A stretch of DNA of 48,459 nt, taken from positions 1 to 48,459 of the forward strand of contig JALFJX010000023.1 of NCBI GenBank assembly GCA_022775905.1, in the 5' to 3' direction. Origin of the DNA: Methanobrevibacter sp. (GTDB taxonomy: Archaea; Methanobacteriota; Methanobacteria; Methanobacteriales; Methanobacteriaceae). Positions 42,866 through 48,459 of this stretch are shown here, one piece after another (position 1 is the first letter of the stretch; every line of letters begins with the position of its first letter). The notes under the pieces are model-generated. The model saw only the letters and a list, made by a program, of their open reading frames with translations. It made no database searches and was not told where the DNA came from. Position numbers and translations under genes: made by a program.

Positions 42866-43705
42866 ATGGTCGCAGGTGAATTTAGAAAGTATAGTGATGA
42901 CGAGATTAAACATCTCCAAGAAGTAGAACTAATGATTCTCAAAGATGTTGTAAAAGTATTGGATAAACATGATTTAAAATACTATATGTATGGTGGTTCT
43001 CTTATCGGAACCATAAGACATGAAGGTTTCATTCCTTGGGATGATGACATTGATATTATCTTATTTAGAGAAGACTTTGACAAATCCCTTGATATTTTAA
43101 AAGAAGAATTGTCAGACAAATATGACCTTATCCAAATGAATTATATTGACGACTGTTTTGGATCTTTTGCAAAAATCTCTCTTAAAGACACTACTTTCAG
43201 CCGCTGGTACACTGATTATGTGGAATATGGCCTTGGAATCAACATTGACTTATTTGTACTTGACAATATTCCAGATAGTGATTTTATAGGTAAATTACAC
43301 CATTTTGCATACGTATTCTTTTACCAGTTTGTTATTAATTCCTGTATTAAAATGGATATGTACACTAAATTTAGAACTAAAATGCACCACGCAGCATATC
43401 ACTTCTTAAATATTATTCCAATCAACAAAAGCTTCTGGAAAAAGGTATTGACCAAAGTAATGACCTTTTTTAATAATAAGAAAACAAACAGGGTTGTTGA
43501 CTGCTTTAACCTTGCAGGATACATGGCATATGATAGAGATGATTTTGAACCTGCACTTAAAGCTAAATTCGAAGATTTTGAAGTTAGAATTCCTAAAAAC
43601 TATGATAAACTTTTAACTCAAATATACGGAGATTATATGGAAATTCCACCTGTAGAAAAAAGATATAATGCTGCACCGGATGTTCTTGATTTCGGTAAGT
43701 ATTAA
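42866..43705 (+). CDS. LicD-family protein (phosphotransfer to surface glycans)
   Basis: A 279-residue LicD homologue. The N-terminal nucleotidyltransferase-like signature GGSLIGTIRHEGFIPWDDDIDI (about 49-70) carries the catalytic Asp residues. Later it has FSRWYTDYVEYGLGINIDLF and YPKNYD-like RIPKNYDKLLTQIYGDYMEIPP near the end. LicD proteins move phosphocholine or phospho-alditols from CDP carriers to glycans. A close relative lies on the other strand at 46439. Upstream sequence shows only a weak ribosome site. Confidence 0.9.
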   Translation: MVAGEFRKYSDDEIKHLQEVELMILKDVVKVLDKHDLKYYMYGGSLIGTIRHEGFIPWDDDIDIILFREDFDKSLDILKEELSDKYDLIQMNYIDDCFGSFAKISLKDTTFSRWYTDYVEYGLGINIDLFVLDNIPDSDFIGKLHHFAYVFFYQFVINSCIKMDMYTKFRTKMHHAAYHFLNIIPINKSFWKKVLTKVMTFFNNKKTNRVVDCFNLAGYMAYDRDDFEPALKAKFEDFEVRIPKNYDKLLTQIYGDYMEIPPVEKRYNAAPDVLDFGKY

Positions 43706-43737
43706 TTTTTTATATTAAATAATTTAAATATTAAATC

Positions 43738-44706
43738 ATGTTTTCAAATATAGGTGTTGTTGGTGCAGGCGCTATGGGAAGTGCAATTTCCCAGACAGTC
43801 TGCGATAATACTAAAAAAGTTTCATTGTATGCAAGACGCAAAGAAGTTGTCGATTCAATAAATGAAACTCATTTTAACAGAGAATATTTCCCAAATATTC
43901 GCCTTGAAGACAATATCTTTGCAACAAATGATTTAAATGACTTGAAAGATGCTGAAGTCATCTTTTTAACTATTCCTTCTTCTAAAATGCGTGAAATCAC
44001 ACGCTCTTTAAAAGATATTATTTCTCCTGACTGTGTTTTGGTAAATACAGCAAAAGGTCTTGAAAAACAATCTCAAAAAAGAATGAGTGAAGTTATAAAA
44101 GAAGAAATTGGAAGACCTGCATGTGTTTTATCCGGACCAAATATTGCAGCAGAAATGGTTGAAAGAACATTTTCATCAGCTTCAATTGCATGTGAAGATG
44201 AACAATACCTTGATAAAGTTAAAAAAGCACTTTCAACTCCTAAATTTAAGGTTTCTGCAAGCACTGACGTTATTGGTGTTGAGTATTGTGGTATTATAAA
44301 AAATGTAATTGCAATATCTCAGGGAATCTGTGAAGGAATGAAAATAAACGATAACGCACGCTTTTCAGTATTTACAAAAACCTATAATGAAACAAAAGAC
44401 ATAATTGAAAAATTTGGCGGTAGCAGAAAAACAGTAGATGACTACTGCGGATTTGGAGACATTATTACTGCTTCAACACTTACTGTAAGTAGAAACCATA
44501 CATTAGGTGTGTTGTACGGTCAAAAAATAGTAATTGATGAGGAAGCATCAGGAATTCTTTTTGAAGGAAAAAACACAATTGTAATAATGAAAGACTTGTG
44601 TAAAAAGCACAATATTGATTGTGCAACAGTTGATTTTGCTTATGATGTAATTATTGATAGAATAAATCCAAAAGAAGCATTTAATAAATTTTGGGATAAA
44701 TTATAG
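43738..44706 (+). CDS. gpsA: NAD(P)-dependent glycerol-3-phosphate dehydrogenase
   Basis: A 322-residue GpsA that reduces dihydroxyacetone phosphate to sn-glycerol 3-phosphate. It has the Rossmann motif GVVGAGAMGSAISQTV, IFLTIPSSKMRE, NTAKGLE, LSGPNIAAEM, and the catalytic lysine in CGIIKNVIAIS. Archaea make lipids from glycerol 1-phosphate, so this bacterial-type enzyme probably serves a surface polymer rather than membrane lipid. It lies 12 bp before a cytidylyltransferase gene and 32 bp after a LicD gene. Confidence 0.9.
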   Translation: MFSNIGVVGAGAMGSAISQTVCDNTKKVSLYARRKEVVDSINETHFNREYFPNIRLEDNIFATNDLNDLKDAEVIFLTIPSSKMREITRSLKDIISPDCVLVNTAKGLEKQSQKRMSEVIKEEIGRPACVLSGPNIAAEMVERTFSSASIACEDEQYLDKVKKALSTPKFKVSASTDVIGVEYCGIIKNVIAISQGICEGMKINDNARFSVFTKTYNETKDIIEKFGGSRKTVDDYCGFGDIITASTLTVSRNHTLGVLYGQKIVIDEEASGILFEGKNTIVIMKDLCKKHNIDCATVDFAYDVIIDRINPKEAFNKFWDKL

Positions 44707-44718
44707 TGAGGTAGTTTA

Positions 44719-45417
44719 ATGATTTGTGCAGCAATGCTTGCTGGAGGCGTAGGTTCCAGATTAAAACAGGGAAAGCCAAAACAATTTGTTAATATTAACA
44801 ACAAACCGATTTTAGTTCACTCAGTTGAAACATTCTTAAATGTTGATGAACTTGATAAAATTATTGTATCTTCTCCAAAAGAGTGTATTGACAAAACAAA
44901 AAACTTAATGGAGGAATATTTCCCGCAAAATGATAGAATTGTTGTTATTGAAGGTGGAAAAACAAGAAACGACACTATTTTAAACTCAATTTATTATATG
45001 AAAGATCAAAACTGCGAAGATGACTCTATTTTGGTAACTCACGATGCATCAAGGATATTTGTATCAGAAAAGCTAATTGAAGATAGTATAAAATATGCAA
45101 TTGAAGTTGGTGCTGCAAGTGCTGTAATACCAGCTACAGATGTAATATTCGAATCAAAAGAAGATGGAAAACTAACTGATGTTCCATTAAGAAAATATTT
45201 ATGTCATGCTCAAACACCACAGTCATTTAACATTGACAAATTCCTTGAAATCTATGAAGATTTATCTGACGAGGAAATAGCTAAATTAGATGAAGCAATG
45301 GTTTTATTCCATTTAAGAAATGCTGATATTAAATTATTCCCAGGTGATCAGGGAAACTTCAAAATAACTCGTCCTTTTGATATTATAATGGCTGAGCTAT
45401 TTTTAAAAAATAAGTAA
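44719..45417 (+). CDS. IspD/TarI-like cytidylyltransferase
   Basis: A 232-residue nucleotidyltransferase using CTP. It has AAMLAGGVGSRLKQGKPKQF (CTP loop with Lys, about 4-23), IIVSSPKECID, GGKTRNDTILNS, LVTHDASRIFVSEKLI, and CHAQTPQSFN. Archaea lack the MEP pathway of IspD, so a TarI-like role (making a CDP-polyol) is likelier. With GpsA just upstream and LicD nearby, it may activate glycerol phosphate or a related polyol for transfer to a glycan. The substrate is inferred. Confidence 0.85.
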   Translation: MICAAMLAGGVGSRLKQGKPKQFVNINNKPILVHSVETFLNVDELDKIIVSSPKECIDKTKNLMEEYFPQNDRIVVIEGGKTRNDTILNSIYYMKDQNCEDDSILVTHDASRIFVSEKLIEDSIKYAIEVGAASAVIPATDVIFESKEDGKLTDVPLRKYLCHAQTPQSFNIDKFLEIYEDLSDEEIAKLDEAMVLFHLRNADIKLFPGDQGNFKITRPFDIIMAELFLKNK

Positions 45418-45441
45418 TTAGTGGATTTTAAAGTCCACTAA
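45418..45441. terminator. Bidirectional terminator between cytidylyltransferase and acyltransferase genes
   Basis: TTAGTGGA (45418-45425) and TCCACTAA (45434-45441) pair, and the inner bases extend the stem with one wobble. The plus-strand gene ends at 45417. The minus-strand stop codon (45428-45430) is in the hairpin. Confidence 0.6.
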
Positions 45442-46426
45442 ATGTTTTTACATAAGGTATTTTGCTTAAAACATATGGTAATAGCCATGAAAGCAATATT
45501 ATTAAAACAAACATCACCGGAAACATTAAATGGGAATGTGGATTGTAGTATGAGAGGAATTTAACCACTAATACATGTGAGAAGTACATTCCGTAACTGC
45601 ACACACTTAGAGAGATAATTGCTTTTCCAATGAAATTATCCTTAATTGAGTTAAATTTGTTTAATTTATCAAGATATTTAACAAACAAGAATAATCCGGT
45701 TCCCATAAATATAATTGGAACATTTTGATAAATCATACTGATGTATGGGCTATTGAAGTAGTTTAAATAAACAAATACGCTTAATGATGAAATCAATGTT
45801 ATTAATCCAAGTAGACATACTTTGGAATCACTTATTTTAAACTCTTTATTTGCTAAATAATAACCTAAAACAGGATATCCAACATAACCTGCAAAATAGC
45901 TTAAATCAAAGTTGGTCCATAAAGGATATGCATTAAATGTTTTTAAAATCATCAAGATAAACCAGATGCTTAAAAAGTATTTTAAACCGCTTTCACCATA
46001 TTCTTTGACAAATGAGTTAAGAACAGGTAAGAATAAATAAATTCCGATTAAAACCCAGAAATACCATGTAATTGAAGGTTCTCCAATAAATGTATTCCAT
46101 AAAAATGCCTCATTATATCTGTAATATTGTAATTGAACTAAAATCAGGATAATCCAGAATATAAACGGATAAATAATTCTTGTAAATCTCTTTTTTAAAA
46201 ATTCTGTTAAATCTGGATATGGTCTGTTTAAAATAAGAGCACCACTTATCATTAAAAATATAGGAACACCTATTCTTCCAATATCATGGAAGGTCATTTG
46301 TGCTACAATTTGTGTTGTACCTACAAGTGGACCAAAAAAGTGATTAACGTGACATATGATAACTGCAATAATAGCAAATGCTCTTAAAAAATCATAATAA
46401 AATATTCTTTCTTTTTTTGTTTTCAT
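45428..46426 (-). CDS. Acyltransferase 3 family membrane protein
   Basis: A 332-residue membrane protein with about ten hydrophobic segments. The N-terminal YYDFLRAFAIIAVIICHVNH holds the conserved Arg and His of acyltransferase 3 proteins, and RIGVPIFLMISGALIL, FLKKRFTRIIYPFIFW follow. Such proteins move acetyl or other acyl groups onto surface sugars or lipids. It is 12 bp downstream of a LicD gene on the same strand. Confidence 0.9.
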   Translation of the reverse strand: MKTKKERIFYYDFLRAFAIIAVIICHVNHFFGPLVGTTQIVAQMTFHDIGRIGVPIFLMISGALILNRPYPDLTEFLKKRFTRIIYPFIFWIILILVQLQYYRYNEAFLWNTFIGEPSITWYFWVLIGIYLFLPVLNSFVKEYGESGLKYFLSIWFILMILKTFNAYPLWTNFDLSYFAGYVGYPVLGYYLANKEFKISDSKVCLLGLITLISSLSVFVYLNYFNSPYISMIYQNVPIIFMGTGLFLFVKYLDKLNKFNSIKDNFIGKAIISLSVCSYGMYFSHVLVVKFLSYYNPHSHLMFPVMFVLIILLSWLLPYVLSKIPYVKTFSGL

Positions 46427-46438
46427 ATTATCAGCTAT

Positions 46439-47272
46439 TTAGTATTCTCCAAAGTCAATTTCTTCAGGAGCAGGATTAAATCTGGATTCTTCAGGTGGAA
46501 GCTGCATATAATCATTAAAATCCATAGTCAATATCTTATCATAGTTATTTGGAATACTGACTTCAAGACCTTCAAATTTAGCTTTTTTAGCAGGCACCCA
46601 ATCGCTTCTGTTTGAAACAGGCATTAAAAATTCAGACGGAAAATCACAAACTCTTTCACACTTTTCATCTTTATATTTTGAAAATGACTCAACACATTTT
46701 CTTTTAATAGTAGTAGAAGAAACAGGAAGTATTTTTAAGAAATAATAAGCCATCTGCTGGATTATTTCTTTTAATCTGGATTCGTTTCTATATTTGATAA
46801 GAGAATAAATAGTCATCTGGTTAAGTGCAAAGCTTTTCCATTTTTGAATAAACCATTTGTACTTGTTATCAGGAATATTATCCAAAATAAAAATGTCCAA
46901 AAAGATATTTGGTGTGTAATCTACCTGATCTGCCCACCATTCTTTAAATAATGTATCTTTAAGTGTTAATCTGCCCCATGTGTAGTGATATGTCTTTTCG
47001 TTTAAAACATTAAAAAAGTTGTATTTATCATCAATTTCTTTTTCAAAAACTGCATTTAACTTCTCAAAGTCCTCTCTAAACATGATTACGTCAATATCAT
47101 CGTCCCATGGGATGAAACCTTCATGTCTTATGGTTCCAAGAAGACTTCCAGCATACATAAAATAAGTTATATCATTTTCTTCGCATACTTTGGTGAAATA
47201 TTTGAAGATTTCAATTTGAACTTCTTGCAGGTGTTTTAATGTTTCATCGTCATATCTATTGGATTTAAACAT
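46439..47272 (-). CDS. LicD-family protein, second copy
   Basis: A 277-residue paralogue of the LicD protein at 42866, with the same signature AGSLLGTIRHEGFIPWDDDIDV (about 42-63), EWWADQVDYTPNIFLDIFIL, and the final SIPNNYDKILTMDFNDYMQL. The two copies are similar in length and motif order but clearly diverged, so they may have different acceptors. The upstream intergenic region is shared with the divergent aminotransferase gene. Confidence 0.9.
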   Translation of the reverse strand: MFKSNRYDDETLKHLQEVQIEIFKYFTKVCEENDITYFMYAGSLLGTIRHEGFIPWDDDIDVIMFREDFEKLNAVFEKEIDDKYNFFNVLNEKTYHYTWGRLTLKDTLFKEWWADQVDYTPNIFLDIFILDNIPDNKYKWFIQKWKSFALNQMTIYSLIKYRNESRLKEIIQQMAYYFLKILPVSSTTIKRKCVESFSKYKDEKCERVCDFPSEFLMPVSNRSDWVPAKKAKFEGLEVSIPNNYDKILTMDFNDYMQLPPEESRFNPAPEEIDFGEY

Positions 47273-47399
47273 ATTATTTGTCCTTTAATTTAGTAATTAC
47301 TTAATTATTAGAAATTTTTAAATATTTCTTTTTATTAAGTTTATATAAAGATTAATTAATAAATTTTTTTTATTATATTATTATAAGGATGTAGATTTA

Positions 47400-48459
47400 A
47401 TGTTAAATTTCACTGTTGGGCCGGTAATGAGTAGCAAAGCAGTTCTTGAAATCGGGGGTGAACAAACTCCTTATTTTAGAAATGATGAATTTTCAAAAGT
47501 AATGCTTGAAAACGAAGAATTAATGAAAGAATTTGTTTATGCAAGTGAAGATTCAAGAGTTGCTTTTATAACCGGATCAGGTACTGCTGCTATGGAAACA
47601 ACTGTCATGAACGTATTTAATGATGAAGATAAAGTTTTAATCGTAAATGGTGGAGGATTTGGTCAGCGTTTTGTTGAATTATGCAAACTCCATAATATTC
47701 CATTTGATGAAATAAAACTTGATTTTGGTGAAAATATCACCAAAGAATTATTGGATTCATATGACGGTTCTAAATACACTGGATTTTTAGTAAATATCTG
47801 TGAGACAAGCTCCTGTGTTTATTATGACTTGGATTTAATCAGTGATTTTTGTAGTGAAAATGACATATTTCTTGTAGTTGATGCAATAAGTTCATTTTTA
47901 GCAAATCCATTGAATATGGTAGAAAAAAACATTGATGTAGTAATAACAGGTTCTCAAAAAGCTTTAGCTTGTCCTCCGGGAATTTCTGTAATTGTTTTAG
48001 GTGAAAATGCACTTGAGAGAGTTGAAAACAACACCTGCAGCTGCATGTATTTTGACTTAAAAGACATTTTAAAAAATGGTGAGAGAGGCCAAACTCCATT
48101 TACTCCTGCAGTAACAATATTATTACAAATCAACCAAAGATTAAAAGAAATCAAAAGCCAAGGTGGTGTTGAATCAGAAATCGAAAGAATTTCAACACTA
48201 GCTAGTGACTTTAGAAAAAGAATTGAAGATTTACCTTTGGAAATTCACTGCAATGATTTAGGAAATTCAGTTACTGGAGTATTTTGTGTTGATTCAAAAG
48301 CAGATGATGTTGTAGATGCACTTAAAAACGACTATGGTATTTGGGTTAATCCAAACGGTGGAGAAATTGGAGAAAAAATGTTTAGAGTTGGCCATATCGG
48401 AAATTTAACTCTAAAAGATAATGATGTACTTATTGATGCATTACATGATTTGGAAAAAA
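47400..48459 (+). CDS. Class V aminotransferase (PhnW/serine-pyruvate type), cut by window end
   Basis: The first 353 residues of a PLP enzyme. It has NFTVGPVMSSKAVLEIGG, FITGSGTAAMETTVMNV (phosphate-binding loop), LVNICETSSCVYYDLD, VVDAISSFLANPLN and the PLP lysine in ITGSQKALACPPG (about 187). The GGEIGEKMFRVGHIGNL end segment is typical of 2-aminoethylphosphonate or alanine-glyoxylate aminotransferases. With LicD and a cytidylyltransferase nearby, an aminoethylphosphonate or amino-alditol decoration is possible. The stop lies beyond the window. TAAGGATG precedes the ATG region. Confidence 0.85.
   Translation, partial: MLNFTVGPVMSSKAVLEIGGEQTPYFRNDEFSKVMLENEELMKEFVYASEDSRVAFITGSGTAAMETTVMNVFNDEDKVLIVNGGGFGQRFVELCKLHNIPFDEIKLDFGENITKELLDSYDGSKYTGFLVNICETSSCVYYDLDLISDFCSENDIFLVVDAISSFLANPLNMVEKNIDVVITGSQKALACPPGISVIVLGENALERVENNTCSCMYFDLKDILKNGERGQTPFTPAVTILLQINQRLKEIKSQGGVESEIERISTLASDFRKRIEDLPLEIHCNDLGNSVTGVFCVDSKADDVVDALKNDYGIWVNPNGGEIGEKMFRVGHIGNLTLKDNDVLIDALHDLEK

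Overview
The window is archaeal and fits a Methanobacteriales methanogen, most likely Methanobrevibacter or a close relative. The evidence is a strong A+T bias, TATA-type promoters, GGTGA-like ribosome binding sites, ribosomal protein S8e, SRP19, the small subunit of a split family-B DNA polymerase, an archaeal RecJ/DHH protein, HypE, ADP-forming acetyl-CoA synthetase, and several conserved methanogen proteins of unknown function (DUF2121, DUF447).

Layout. (1) 1-5.9 kb is an accessory, decaying region. It holds a group II intron reverse-transcriptase fragment, an AlbA_2/Schlafen-type pseudogene with an internal 473-bp inversion, an unrecognised gene remnant, inverted repeats, a large AAA ATPase-TOPRIM (OLD-like) probable defence protein, and a DUF1848 protein. 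(2) 6.0-14.3 kb looks like a sulfur-handling island. Two different glutamate-cysteine ligase-type proteins and FdhD form one operon. It converges on a ThiF-like E1 enzyme and LarE. Then come a broken GMC/ferredoxin-type flavoprotein gene, a ThiS/MoaD-like sulfur carrier ending in GG, and an exported NitT/TauT-type binding protein. A 12-bp palindrome, TAACAATTGTTA (one copy with a mismatch), recurs near three promoters of this island. (3) 14.7-17.6 kb has a frameshifted sensor kinase gene facing a receiver-GGDEF protein, then a DUF447 pair. (4) 17.7-39.7 kb is mostly core genome: acd, DUF2121, an MBL-fold protein, aroC, hemB, a CitG-like gene, pheS, xth, a HAD phosphatase, split polB2, rps8e, hypE, RDD protein, secreted SNase-like protein, Cas4-like nuclease, SPL-like radical SAM, DEAD-box helicase, HTH regulator, RecJ-like and srp19. 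(5) 39.8 kb to the end is a cell-surface region: UDP-galactopyranose mutase, a glycosyltransferase, hemD, two LicD proteins, gpsA, an IspD/TarI-like cytidylyltransferase, an acyltransferase and a class V aminotransferase cut by the window end.

The most unusual signals are the inverted segment inside the AlbA_2-type pseudogene and the palindrome shared by the sulfur-related operons. A recurrent design is also visible: transcription-terminator hairpins that include the stop codon. No tRNA, rRNA or CRISPR array was recognised. Family names come from remembered motif patterns, not from searches.
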